64,000 nucleotides of DNA from Actinoplanes sp. SE50/110 (GTDB lineage: Bacteria; Actinomycetota; Actinomycetes; Mycobacteriales; Micromonosporaceae), in contig NZ_LT827010.1 in the NCBI RefSeq assembly GCF_900119315.1, positions 3,505,001 to 3,569,000 of the forward strand, read 5' to 3'. Within the stretch, counting starts at the first letter, position 1; every line of letters starts with the position of its first letter. The position numbers and the translations under genes were made by a program. The notes below the pieces were generated by a model. That model was not told the DNA's origin. It searched no databases and worked only from the letters and a program-made list of their open reading frames with translations. Below, one piece after another: positions 7,778 to 16,146 of this stretch.

Positions 7778-8433
7778 GCGCCGAGCCGGTAACCGGCGCG
7801 CGGCACGGTGTGGATCAGCGGCGGGTCGCCAAGCTTGCGGCGCAACGTCATGATCGTCACCCGGACCGTGTTGGTGAACGGGTCGGCGTTCTCGTCCCAG
7901 GCCTGTTCGAGCAGGTCCTCGGCGCTGACCAGGCGGCCGCCGGCGCGCAGCAGCACGTGCAGAACGGCGAACTCCTTCGGGGTCAGCGACAGCAGCAGCC
8001 CGTCGCGGGTGGCGGTGTGCCGGGTGATGTCGAGGACGACGCCGTCCTGCTCGAGCACCGGCGGCAGCGCGGTCGACGGGCGCCGGGACAGCGCCTGCAG
8101 CCGGGCGACCAGTTCGGCGAAGGCGAACGGCTTGGTCAGATAGTCGTCGGCGCCCAACCCCAGGCCCTCGACCCGATCGCGGATGCCGACCGCGGCGGTC
8201 AGCATCAGCACCCGGGTGCCGGCGTCGGAGGCGGTCAGGTGCCGGCACACGTCGTCGCCGCTGCGGCCGGGCAGGTCCCGGTCGAGGACGGCGACGTCGT
8301 ACCGGTTCACCGAGAGCCGTTCGACGGCGCTGTCGCCGTCGTAGACCACGTCGACGGCCATCGCGAACCGCCGCAGCCCCTCGGCGATCGTGTCGGCCAG
8401 AATCCGCTCGTCCTCGGCGACCAACACCCGCAC
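7774..8433 (-). CDS. OmpR/PhoB-family response regulator
   Basis: This 219-residue regulator has a receiver domain with acidic pocket Glu7-Asp8, phosphoacceptor Asp51 in AVLDRDLPG and Lys about residue 102 in DDYLTKPFAFAELVARL, followed by a winged-helix DNA-binding domain (LTPKEFAVLHVLLRAGGRLV, VRVTIMTLRRKLG, GYRLG). The GTG at 8433 is preceded by GGGAGG at 7 bases, which fixes the start; longer readings would run through the promoter. It is transcribed with the downstream kinase. The divergent secreted protease is the likeliest target. Confidence 0.92.
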   Translation of the reverse strand: MRVLVAEDERILADTIAEGLRRFAMAVDVVYDGDSAVERLSVNRYDVAVLDRDLPGRSGDDVCRHLTASDAGTRVLMLTAAVGIRDRVEGLGLGADDYLTKPFAFAELVARLQALSRRPSTALPPVLEQDGVVLDITRHTATRDGLLLSLTPKEFAVLHVLLRAGGRLVSAEDLLEQAWDENADPFTNTVRVTIMTLRRKLGDPPLIHTVPRAGYRLGA

Positions 8434-8545
8434 GCCGCGTCCTCCCGTTGCCCCGCTTTTGCCCACCACACCAAAACACTGATAAAGATCGCATAAGTAC
8501 GTCGCTGACGACGCCCGTACCACCCGCCCGGAAGCATCGACGGCT

Positions 8546-9421
8546 GTGCTGAAGCTACTCGCGATCGTCATGCTGATCGTCCTGGGCGCGGCCCGGCCCG
8601 CCTACGCCATCGCGTACGGCGAGACCGCCGAAGACGGCCGGTACGCGTTCTCCACCCGGCTCACCATGACCGGCATCCCGACCGAGGAGAACGGGACCCG
8701 GGACAGCTGGTGCTCGGGTGCGCTGATCGCCCCGCGCTGGGTGATCACCGCGGGGCACTGCTTCCGGGACGCGGCCGGCCGGCACGTGTCCCGGACGGTG
8801 GCCGACCGCACCACCGCGACGGTCGGCGGTCAGGAGATCGAGGTGGTCGCCGTCGTGCAGGCCGGTGGCGCCGACGTGGCCCTGGCCCGGCTGGCCGCCG
8901 AGGTCACCGGGGTGACGCCGCTGCGGGTCGGCGACACCGCGCCCGCCGAGGGGGAGCAGGTGCGGCTGACCGGGTTCGGCTTCGCCGACGACCAGGGGAC
9001 GGTGCCGGCCCGGATGCAGACCGGTCAGTTCGTCATCGACCAGGTCGGCGAGCAGCTGCTGCAGATCTCCGGGCGGGCGCCGCGCCGAGCGACCAGCGCC
9101 TGCCTGCACGACTCCGGCGGCCCGTACTTCCGGGAGCGCCGAGGGGGCGCGCCGGAACTGGTGGCGGTGGTCAGCGGGGGACCGGCGTGCCCGCACGAGG
9201 GCCCGGACAGCAGCGCGCGCACCGACACCCTGGCCGGCTGGATCACCGCGACGGTCACGGCGGCGCCCGGACCGGACGTACCGCTGATCGTCGTCGTCGC
9301 CGCTCTCGGTCTTCTGATCGTCGCGGGGGTGGTGACCGGGGTCAGGCGATGGACCGCGCCTGCGCCCGGACCGCGTCGAGGAAGGCATGCAGGGCGGGTG
9401 CCGCAGCGGACTGCCGTGTGA
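8546..9421 (+). CDS. Membrane-anchored trypsin-like serine protease (S1)
   Basis: The 291-residue protein has a signal peptide (hydrophobic 5-18, AYA at 20-22), an S1 protease domain with His71 (VITAGHC), Asp110 (GGADVAL) and Ser190 (HDSGGP), and paired cysteines. After residue 245 comes a transmembrane helix (VPLIVVVAALGLLIVAG), then a short basic tail. The triad is complete, so an active surface protease is expected. It starts with GTG 112 bases from the divergent two-component regulator. The last 80 bases overlap the 3' end of the opposite-strand LysR gene, exactly over the basic tail. An alternative start is the ATG at 8570. Confidence 0.88.
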   Translation: MLKLLAIVMLIVLGAARPAYAIAYGETAEDGRYAFSTRLTMTGIPTEENGTRDSWCSGALIAPRWVITAGHCFRDAAGRHVSRTVADRTTATVGGQEIEVVAVVQAGGADVALARLAAEVTGVTPLRVGDTAPAEGEQVRLTGFGFADDQGTVPARMQTGQFVIDQVGEQLLQISGRAPRRATSACLHDSGGPYFRERRGGAPELVAVVSGGPACPHEGPDSSARTDTLAGWITATVTAAPGPDVPLIVVVAALGLLIVAGVVTGVRRWTAPAPGPRRGRHAGRVPQRTAV

Positions 9422-10256
9422 CGGCCATCAGGCGGCGGCCCAGCGCGGCCCCGGCGACCTCCCGCACGGCCAGTGCCGGGTCGGCGACCGGCAGCGCCAG
9501 CGGTGGCATCAGCGCGACCGCGGCTCCGGCCCGGACCAGCTCCAGCTGCACGTCCGCATCGTTTGAGCGGTGCCGCAGATCCGGCTCGTAGCCGCCCAGC
9601 GCCCGGCAGGTGCCGACCACCATGGCGTGGTGCCCGGTGCCCTCGGCGGAACTCGTCCACACCGCGGAGTGCAGGTCGGCGAAGGCGACCGGCCCACCGG
9701 CGCGGGCCAGCGGGTGCGCGGCCGGCAGCACGAGCCGCAGCGGCTCGGCGAGCACCACGGTGAAGCGCAGTCCGGCCGGGCGGGGGCGGGGATGTCCGTC
9801 GTACTCGTCACCGATCACCAGGTCGACCGCGCCCAGGCGCAGGCTCGGCAGGGCCTGCTCCAGCTCCAGTTCGGAGATCTCCACCCGGACCCGCGGATGC
9901 CGGCCGGCCAGCCGGGTCAGCGCCGGGATCAGCAGCCGGCGGGCGGCGGACTGCAGGCCGCCGGCGCGCACCGTGCCGCGGATGTCGCCGCTCAGCGCCG
10001 CCAGGTCGGCCTCGGCGGCCTCGGCCGCGGCGAGCAACACCCGCGCGTGCCCGGCCAGCAGCCGCCCGGCGTCGGTGAGCCGCAGTCCCCGCCCGGCGCG
10101 GGCGAACAGGGTGGCGCCGACCTCCTTCTCCAGCAGCGCCAGCTGCTGGGACACGGTCGACGGGCTGTAGCCGAGAGCTGCCGCGACGGCGCCGAGCGTG
10201 CCGCGCTCCTCGAACTCGCGCAGGAACCGCAGCCGGCGCAGATCCAGGGCGACCAT
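9342..10256 (-). CDS. LysR-family transcriptional regulator
   Basis: The 304-residue LysR regulator has an N-terminal helix-turn-helix (LRRLRFLREFEERGTLGAVA, then SPSTVSQQLALLEKEVG) and a two-lobed effector-binding domain from about residue 90. The gene is divergent from an EamA exporter gene 73 bases away, the usual arrangement for a LysR protein controlling an exporter. Its C-terminal codons overlap the convergent protease gene by 80 bases. The ligand is unknown. Confidence 0.9.
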   Translation of the reverse strand: MVALDLRRLRFLREFEERGTLGAVAAALGYSPSTVSQQLALLEKEVGATLFARAGRGLRLTDAGRLLAGHARVLLAAAEAAEADLAALSGDIRGTVRAGGLQSAARRLLIPALTRLAGRHPRVRVEISELELEQALPSLRLGAVDLVIGDEYDGHPRPRPAGLRFTVVLAEPLRLVLPAAHPLARAGGPVAFADLHSAVWTSSAEGTGHHAMVVGTCRALGGYEPDLRHRSNDADVQLELVRAGAAVALMPPLALPVADPALAVREVAGAALGRRLMAVTRQSAAAPALHAFLDAVRAQARSIA

Positions 10257-10328
10257 GCGGGAATCCTACTGATTCACCTCCGGAAATCATCGCTGGACCT
10301 GATGGGTCGTGGCGCCGAAGCTGGGCGC

Positions 10329-11246
10329 ATGGGTCCGTTGCTGGTTCTTCTCTCGGCCGCGTGTTTCGGCGCGATGGCGATCTTCGGAAAATGGGCGTAC
10401 GACGTGGGCGTCACCCCCGGCACCCTGCTGCTGGTCCGCTTCACGCTGGCCGCGCTGCTGCTGGCCATGGTGCTGGCGGCCGGTCCCGCGCTGCGCCGGA
10501 TGCCGCCGGGCGGGGGTCGCGGCCGGGCCGTGCTGACCGCGCTGGGGCTGGGGGCGGTGGGCTACGCCGCGCAGGCCTCGCTGTATTTCGCCGCGTTGGA
10601 GCGGATGGACGCCTCGCTGCTGGCGCTGATCCTCTACACCTATCCGGTTCTGGTGACCATCGGCGCGGTGCTGCTCGGCCGGGACCGGCTGACCCGGGGC
10701 CGTGCGGTGGCGCTGGCCGCGGCGTCCGGCGGGACGCTGCTGGTGCTGGGCGGGGCCGGCGGAACCGGCTTCCGGCCGGTGGGTGCGGTGCTGGCCTTCG
10801 GCGCGGCGGTCACCTACACCGGCTACATCCTGGTCGCCGACACCGTGGTCCGCCGGCTGCCGCCGGTCGTGCTGTCCGCCCTGGTGATGGCCGGCGCGGC
10901 GGTGACCCTCGGGGTACGCGCGCTGCTCACCGGCGGGGTGCACTTCGGCTTCCCGGCGGCCGGCTGGCTGTGGCTGGGCTGCATCGCGGTGGTGTCCACG
11001 GTGGTGGCGATGCTCGCCTTCTTCGCCGGGCTGCGCCGTACCGGGCCGTCGGCCGCCGCCATCCTGTCGACCTTCGAACCGGTGGTGACCGGTGCGCTGG
11101 CCGCCCTGACGCTGGGCGAGCGCCTCACCCCGGTGCAGGTGGCAGGCGGCGTCCTGGTGCTGGCCTCGGTGGTGATCCTGCAGACCGGCCCGGGAACGGG
11201 CCGGTCCGCGGACCGGGTCCGGCGCGACGGCCGGGTGGCCGCCTGA
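10329..11246 (+). CDS. EamA/DMT-family transporter
   Basis: The 305-residue inner-membrane protein carries ten predicted helices arranged as two EamA repeats: residues 5-135 with LLVLLSAACFGAMAIFGKWA, and 145-285 ending STFEPVVTGALAALTLGERL. The second motif, E-P-V then L-G-E, is the family hallmark. Members export amino acids, nucleosides or drugs, or take up metabolites. The ATG at 10329 is the first codon of the first helix region. It is divergent from the LysR gene and probably under its control. The C-terminal tail of 20 residues is hydrophilic and basic. Confidence 0.88.
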   Translation: MGPLLVLLSAACFGAMAIFGKWAYDVGVTPGTLLLVRFTLAALLLAMVLAAGPALRRMPPGGGRGRAVLTALGLGAVGYAAQASLYFAALERMDASLLALILYTYPVLVTIGAVLLGRDRLTRGRAVALAAASGGTLLVLGGAGGTGFRPVGAVLAFGAAVTYTGYILVADTVVRRLPPVVLSALVMAGAAVTLGVRALLTGGVHFGFPAAGWLWLGCIAVVSTVVAMLAFFAGLRRTGPSAAAILSTFEPVVTGALAALTLGERLTPVQVAGGVLVLASVVILQTGPGTGRSADRVRRDGRVAA

Positions 11247-11278
11247 GCCGACCTGAGCAATGGCGCGGCCGCCGCGGA

Positions 11279-12124
11279 TCAGCCGCCGATCCGGTTCAGG
11301 ACGAAGTCCCGGGCGGCGGTGTTGTACCTGCGGGTGTAGCTCAGGTGCACCGCGACGCTCCGGCCGCCGGCGCAGAACGTGTCGCCGGTGTCGCAGTAGG
11401 ACTGGGTCCGTGCCGCGAAGGCGTCGAGCGGCGCGTCGCCGCCGCGCGGGAACAGGCCGCGGGTCTTCGAGGTCCCGGCGTTGAACGACTTGCCCGGCAC
11501 GTACCGCGGATCACCCATCAGGATCACCGCGGCGACGTGGTCGGTGGTCTTCTTCGACAGCGCGGCGTTCGGGGTGAAGCCGGCGACCCGGCCGGTGCCG
11601 GCCAGCACGTCACCGATCACATGCGCGCCCTGCGAGTAGCCCATCAGGACGATCCTGGTGCCGGGGCAGTTCCCGGCCTCGGCGGTGACCTGGGCGGTGA
11701 GGGCCCTGGTGCCGGCGGCGACGCTCGGCGGGTACGGGTTCAGTGCCGCCGGATAGTCGGTGGCCTCCACGGTCACGGTCTGCCGGCTGGCCCGGGTCAC
11801 CGCGGTCGCCAGCGATCCGATGATCCCGGTGCCGGGCGCTTCGGTCGAGGCCCGCGTCACGATGATGTGCACATCCGGACACTTCCCGGCCTGATCGCCG
11901 GTCGAGGCGACCCGGGTGCCGGCGCCGGGCAGGGCGCGGGTGGCGGCACCCGGCCGTGCGGCGGTGCCGGCCGCCGCGGAGGTGGCGGGCCGGCCGGCGG
12001 TGCTCCCGCCGGCGCCCGGGATCGTCGCGGCGAAGCTGTTCTGCACGATGAGCAGGGCGCCACCGGTCACGACGGCGACGGCGGCGGTCAGCGCGATCCG
12101 CTTCCGGAACCTGTTCGGAGACAT
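11279..12124 (-). CDS. Secreted cutinase-family esterase
   Basis: This 281-residue secreted esterase has an N-terminal hydrophobic signal or anchor (residues 10-30) and an Ala/Gly/Thr-rich linker of about 45 residues. The cutinase domain has Ser164 in GYSQG, Asp248 in TGDTFC and His260 in VHLSY. The disulfide-forming cysteines (82/153 and 244/251) are in family positions. It should cut cutin, polyesters or triglycerides outside the cell. It is convergent with the EamA gene (33 bases between stops). The linker suggests attachment near the wall or flexible display. Confidence 0.9.
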   Translation of the reverse strand: MSPNRFRKRIALTAAVAVVTGGALLIVQNSFAATIPGAGGSTAGRPATSAAAGTAARPGAATRALPGAGTRVASTGDQAGKCPDVHIIVTRASTEAPGTGIIGSLATAVTRASRQTVTVEATDYPAALNPYPPSVAAGTRALTAQVTAEAGNCPGTRIVLMGYSQGAHVIGDVLAGTGRVAGFTPNAALSKKTTDHVAAVILMGDPRYVPGKSFNAGTSKTRGLFPRGGDAPLDAFAARTQSYCDTGDTFCAGGRSVAVHLSYTRRYNTAARDFVLNRIGG

Positions 12125-12405
12125 CGATTCTCCTCTCCGTCTATTCGCACTCGTTGTGCAAATACCTGCCCGGAGATACGGGCCGACCCGGTCGGCGGAT
12201 GAACCCCGCGCGGCGGAAATATCGGCGGATCACCTTCATGATGTCCGATGCCGCGGCCGACCTCGGATCGTCGCTCCGGTGGCGGCCGGGTCACGATGAT
12301 CCGGCCGCCGGCGCGGCCCGGGCGATCATCGCGACCACTCCTCGCGGTTCCTGCTGAGTGCTCATCTTCCGCCGGTGATGATCAGACATGCCTGCCGTTC
12401 CCGCC

Positions 12406-12411
12406 TAGAGT
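12406..12411 (+). promoter_or_regulatory. -10 box of a leaderless transcript
   Basis: TAGAGT lies 6 bases before the ATG at 12418, so transcription should start at or next to the A of the start codon. A partial -35 (CAGACA, 12383-12388) stands 17 bases upstream. There is no ribosome binding site before the ATG. Confidence 0.6.
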
Positions 12412-12417
12412 CCGGGT

Positions 12418-13266
12418 ATGCCACGTATCGCGGTGACCGGCGGCGGCGGCAAGCTCGGCCGCGCCGTCGTCCAGGACCTGCTCGACCACGACTTCGAGGT
12501 GGTCAACCTCGACCGGGAGCCGCCCCGGGACCCGGTGTGCCCGCACACCCGGGTCGACCTGACCGATTACGGCCAGGTGGCCGAGGCGCTCACCGCGATC
12601 GACAGCCGCTACACCGGGATCGACGCGGTCGTGCACCTGGCCGCCATCCCGGGGCCGGGCGTGGCGACCAACGCGGTGACCTTCGCCAACAACATCACCG
12701 CCAGCTACAACGTCTTCGCCGCGGCCCGGGCGGCCGGGATCAAGCGGGTGGTGTGGGCGTCCAGCGAGACCGTGCTGGGCCTGCCGTTCGACACCCCACC
12801 GCCGTACCTGCCGGTCGACGAGGAGTACGCGGCCCGGCCGGAGACGTCGTACTCGCTGGCCAAGCACCTCGACGAGCAGATGGCCGCCCAGTTCTGCCGG
12901 TGGGACCCCGAGCTCACGATGATCGGGCTGCGGTTCTCCAACGTGATGGAGCCGGACGACTACGCCGCCTTCCCGTCCTTCGAGGCGGACCCGCGCCGGC
13001 GGATCTGGAACCTGTGGGGATACATCGACGCCCGTGACGGGGCGCAGGCGGTGCGGCGGGCCCTGTCGTACGACCGCTCCGGTCTGGAGATCTTCATCAT
13101 CGCCAACGCGGACACGGTGATGAGCCGGCCCACCGCGGAACTGGCCGCCGAGTACTTCCCGGAGCTGCCGCTGACCCGCGAGATCGGCGAGCACCAGACG
13201 CTGCTCTCCATCGACAAGGCGCGCCGCCTGCTCGGCTACGACCCGCGGCACGGCTGGCGCCGATGA
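12418..13266 (+). CDS. NAD-dependent epimerase/dehydratase (extended SDR)
   Basis: This 282-residue short-chain dehydrogenase-like protein has a nucleotide-binding glycine motif TGGGGKLG at 7-14, acid residues in the second strand that favour NAD(H), and active-site Tyr145-x-x-x-Lys149 (YSLAK). The substrate lobe resembles uronate dehydrogenases and related sugar epimerases. The gene appears leaderless, with TAGAGT six bases before the ATG. It stands alone, upstream of the ABC exporter but with its own promoter between. Substrate is unresolved. Confidence 0.82.
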   Translation: MPRIAVTGGGGKLGRAVVQDLLDHDFEVVNLDREPPRDPVCPHTRVDLTDYGQVAEALTAIDSRYTGIDAVVHLAAIPGPGVATNAVTFANNITASYNVFAAARAAGIKRVVWASSETVLGLPFDTPPPYLPVDEEYAARPETSYSLAKHLDEQMAAQFCRWDPELTMIGLRFSNVMEPDDYAAFPSFEADPRRRIWNLWGYIDARDGAQAVRRALSYDRSGLEIFIIANADTVMSRPTAELAAEYFPELPLTREIGEHQTLLSIDKARRLLGYDPRHGWRR

Positions 13267-13313
13267 CACCTGGCGGCCCGGTGCCCGTCACGTGGGCCGT
13301 CCGAGGATCTCGT

Positions 13314-13342
13314 TTGCGGCCCCGGAACCGGTTCCATAGAGT
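13314..13342 (+). promoter_or_regulatory. Sigma-70-type promoter of the ABC-2 exporter operon
   Basis: TTGCGG (13314-13319), a 17-base spacer and TAGAGT (13337-13342) form a good housekeeping promoter. The predicted start near 13349 leaves a 32-base leader with a GGGGG ribosome binding site before the ATG at 13381. Confidence 0.65.
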
Positions 13343-13380
13343 GTTGGCGATCGCCGGCGGACCGGACGGGGGATTCCTGC

Positions 13381-14400
13381 ATGTCGATCGTGGAAGCTCG
13401 TGGGCTCACCAAGGTGTTCCGCCGGCCCGACAAGGGTCCCGGCCTGACCGGCTCGGTGCGGCACCTGTTCACCCGCCGCTACCAGGACAAGGTCGCGGTC
13501 GACCGGGTCGACCTGTCGATCGAGGCCGGTGAGGCGGTCGCCTACGTCGGGCCGAACGGGGCCGGCAAGTCGACCACCGTGAAACTGCTCAGCGGCATCC
13601 TGGTGCCGACCGCCGGCGAGGTCCGGATCGACGGGCTGCACCCGCAACGCGACCGCACCGCGGTGGCGCACCGGATCGGGGTCCTCTTCGGCCAGCGGAC
13701 CCAGCTGTGGTGGGATCTGCCGGTCGCCGAGTCGCTGGCCGTGCTGCGCGACATCTACGGGGTGCCCGACGCGGCGTACCGGGCCCGCCTGGCCCGCTTC
13801 GAGGAGGTGCTCGACCTCGGTGGGATCCTGCCGATCGTCGGCCGCAAACTCTCCCTCGGCCAGCGGATGCGCGCCGACCTGGCCGCCGCCCTGATCCACG
13901 GGCCACAGGTGGTCTACCTCGACGAGCCGACCATCGGGCTCGACCTGGCCGTCAAGGACCGGGTCCGGGAGTTCTTCCGCACCCTGCGCGACGAGGGCAC
14001 CACGGTGATGCTGACCAGCCACGACCTGGCCGACATCGAGGGCTTCTGCCGCCGGCTGGTGATCATCGACGAGGGTCGGATCATCTTCGACGGCGACCTG
14101 CAGAGCGTCAAGGACCGGTTCGCCCGCGAGCGGATCCTGCACGTGGAGACCGAGCAGCCGGTGCCGCTGGACACGCTCGCCGCGGCGCTGCCCGGCGCGG
14201 CGGTCACCGCGGAGGAGACCCCGACCCGGTTCGCCGTACGATTCGATCGGTTCGCCATGACCGCCGGGCAGGCGGTGACCGCGGTCGCCGGGCTGACCAG
14301 CCTGGTCGACTTCCGGATGGACGAGCCCGGGATCGAGGACGTGATCCGCCGGGTCTACTCCGGAGAGCTGGTCCTCGACGAGAACCGGGCGGCCCGGTGA
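13381..14400 (+). CDS. ABC-2 exporter ATP-binding protein (COG4586 type)
   Basis: The 339-residue ATPase has Walker A GPNGAGKST at 57-65, signature LSLGQ at 157-161 (LSLGQ rather than LSGGQ, common in this group), Walker B VVYLDEPTIGLD and an H-loop in TSHD. A C-terminal domain of about 90 residues follows, typical of COG4586. The two following genes encode COG4587 and COG3694 permeases, completing a three-gene ABC-2 exporter. Exported substrate is unknown in this group. The stop overlaps the next GTG. Confidence 0.9.
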   Translation: MSIVEARGLTKVFRRPDKGPGLTGSVRHLFTRRYQDKVAVDRVDLSIEAGEAVAYVGPNGAGKSTTVKLLSGILVPTAGEVRIDGLHPQRDRTAVAHRIGVLFGQRTQLWWDLPVAESLAVLRDIYGVPDAAYRARLARFEEVLDLGGILPIVGRKLSLGQRMRADLAAALIHGPQVVYLDEPTIGLDLAVKDRVREFFRTLRDEGTTVMLTSHDLADIEGFCRRLVIIDEGRIIFDGDLQSVKDRFARERILHVETEQPVPLDTLAAALPGAAVTAEETPTRFAVRFDRFAMTAGQAVTAVAGLTSLVDFRMDEPGIEDVIRRVYSGELVLDENRAAR

Positions 14401-15185
14401 GGGCCTACCGGGCGCTCGCGCGGGCCACGGCGCGGTCCGCCCTGGCGTACAAGAACAATCTGTTCCTGGGTCTCGGTGCCGTCTTCGTGCAGTTCATCGC
14501 GATGCTCGCGGTGTGGCGGGTGGTGCTCGCCGACGGGTCCGCGGTGCAGGGCTTCGGCTGGCCGCAGATGCGCGCCTACCTGCTGGTCGCGTTCGCCGCC
14601 GGCACCCTGGTCTCGGTGTTCGGGGACTTCCGCACCGCCGCCCGGATCCAGAGCGGGCTGGTCGCGCTGGACATCATCAAACCCGTCGACTTCCAGCGGG
14701 CCCGGCTGGCCGAGACGCTCGGCGGGACGTGGCTGGAAGCGCTGGTCGTCGTGGTGGTGGGGGGCGTGACGCTGGCCCTCACCGGCGGGGTGCCGACCCC
14801 GCCCGGCGCGGCGCTGGCGCTGTTCGCGGCTAGCATGCTGATGCTCGTACCGCTGAAATTCCTGATCGTCTATGTGAGCACGCTGGCCTGTTTCTGGACG
14901 CAGAACTTCATCGGCGTGCAGTGGGCCCGGATCGCGCTGGTCAACCTGCTGTCCGGGGCGCTGATCCCGCTCGCCTTCCTGCCCGGCTGGCTGGCCGCGG
15001 TCGCCCAGTGGTCGCCGTTCGCCGGGCTGGTGTCCACCCCCGCGTTGATCTTCGTCGGTCAGGTCGGCGTCGGCCGCGGCCTCGCCCTGGTCGCCGCCCA
15101 ACTCGGCTGGGTGGTGGCGCTCTGGTTCGGCGCCCGGCTGATCTGGCGGGCCGCCCTGCGCCAGCTCACCGTCCACGGAGGCTGA
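14397..15185 (+). CDS. ABC-2 type permease (COG4587 type)
   Basis: The 262-residue integral membrane subunit has a cytoplasmic N-terminal amphipathic stretch and six helices. The GTG start overlaps the ATPase stop (GTGA), fixing the frame and indicating coupled translation. The segment MRAYLLVAFAAGTLVSVFGD and the AAVAQWSPFAGLVSTPALIF ending are typical of this family. It pairs with the next gene as the heterodimeric membrane part of the exporter. Two bases separate it from the next ATG. Confidence 0.86.
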   Translation: MRAYRALARATARSALAYKNNLFLGLGAVFVQFIAMLAVWRVVLADGSAVQGFGWPQMRAYLLVAFAAGTLVSVFGDFRTAARIQSGLVALDIIKPVDFQRARLAETLGGTWLEALVVVVVGGVTLALTGGVPTPPGAALALFAASMLMLVPLKFLIVYVSTLACFWTQNFIGVQWARIALVNLLSGALIPLAFLPGWLAAVAQWSPFAGLVSTPALIFVGQVGVGRGLALVAAQLGWVVALWFGARLIWRAALRQLTVHGG

Positions 15186-15187
15186 CC

Positions 15188-15976
15188 ATGGGAATGCTGC
15201 GGCTCTACCGCCGGCTGCTCGGCGCCCACCTGCGGTCCATGCTCGAATACGAGACCGACTTCTGGTTGCTCGCCGGTGCCACCGTGCTCACCCAGGTGGT
15301 CAACGTCGTCTTCCTGTCCGCGCTGTTCGCCCGGGTGCCGCGGCTCAACGGCTGGAGCTTCTGGGCGGTGGTGATGATGTTCGGCGCGGTCGCCGTCGCC
15401 GAGGGCGTCGGCTCGCTGTTCTTCGAGGGCATGTGGCGCATGGCGTGGCAGGTCAACCAGGGCGAACTGGACTACTTCCTGGTCCGGCCCTACCCGGTGG
15501 TGCTGCAGGTGAGCAGCGCCGAGATCGGCGTCAACGGGGCCAGCAACATCGTCACCGGCGGTCTGATGCTCGGCGTCGGCGCCGCGCACGCCGGCGTCGA
15601 CTGGACCTGGTGGCGGGTCGCCCTGGCAGTGCTCCTGCTGGCCGGCGCGTGCGTGATCAAAGTGTCGATCAACCTGGCCACCAACGCCGCGGTCTTCTGG
15701 CTGAGCAGCCCCACCCCGTTGTTCGGGTTCGCCGTCCACCAGATCGGCGACCTCGCCCGGTTCCCGCTGTCGATCTATCCGGCGGCGCTCAAAATGGTGC
15801 TCGGAGTGGCGTTGCCGTTCGCGTTCGTCAGCTTCTTCCCGGTCGCCTACCTGGTCGACGCCGGCGCGGCGCCGTGGGTCGGGGTGCTCACCCCGCTGGT
15901 CGCCGCCTACTGCCTGGGCGCCGCACTGCTGATCTTCCGCCGCGGGCTGCGCCGTTACGAGAGCGCCGGCAACTGA
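15188..15976 (+). CDS. ABC-2 type permease (COG3694/DUF990 type)
   Basis: This 262-residue protein has the same length as its upstream partner and six hydrophobic segments. LRLYRRLLGAHLRSMLEYETD at the N-terminus and GELDYFLVRPYPVVLQ in the first half match DUF990 proteins. The start ATG lies two bases after the previous stop. Together with 13381 and 14397 it forms a complete ABC-2 exporter. No drug-resistance or biosynthetic gene adjoins, so the cargo is unknown; membrane lipids or cell-wall precursors are possible. Confidence 0.86.
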   Translation: MGMLRLYRRLLGAHLRSMLEYETDFWLLAGATVLTQVVNVVFLSALFARVPRLNGWSFWAVVMMFGAVAVAEGVGSLFFEGMWRMAWQVNQGELDYFLVRPYPVVLQVSSAEIGVNGASNIVTGGLMLGVGAAHAGVDWTWWRVALAVLLLAGACVIKVSINLATNAAVFWLSSPTPLFGFAVHQIGDLARFPLSIYPAALKMVLGVALPFAFVSFFPVAYLVDAGAAPWVGVLTPLVAAYCLGAALLIFRRGLRRYESAGN

Positions 15977-16133
15977 GCGGCCCGCCACGGCGACCCGCCC
16001 CGGCGTCGGTCGGATTCCGTTTCCCGGTACGGGATTGTGGGCCACCCGAAAGTCGACGCATCGGTGGCCCCGGGGTGTGGAGCAGGGTCCCCGGACGGGT
16101 GAGTCGAGCGGCTCCCGGACCCGCGGCGGCGGC

Positions 16134-16139
16134 TAGGGT
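16134..16139 (+). promoter_or_regulatory. -10 box of a leaderless transcript
   Basis: TAGGGT is separated by 7 bases from the GTG at 16147, as expected for a leaderless mRNA. No -35 is obvious. This spacing is the reason for choosing the GTG over the ATG two codons later. Confidence 0.45.
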
Positions 16140-16146
16140 GCCTGGT

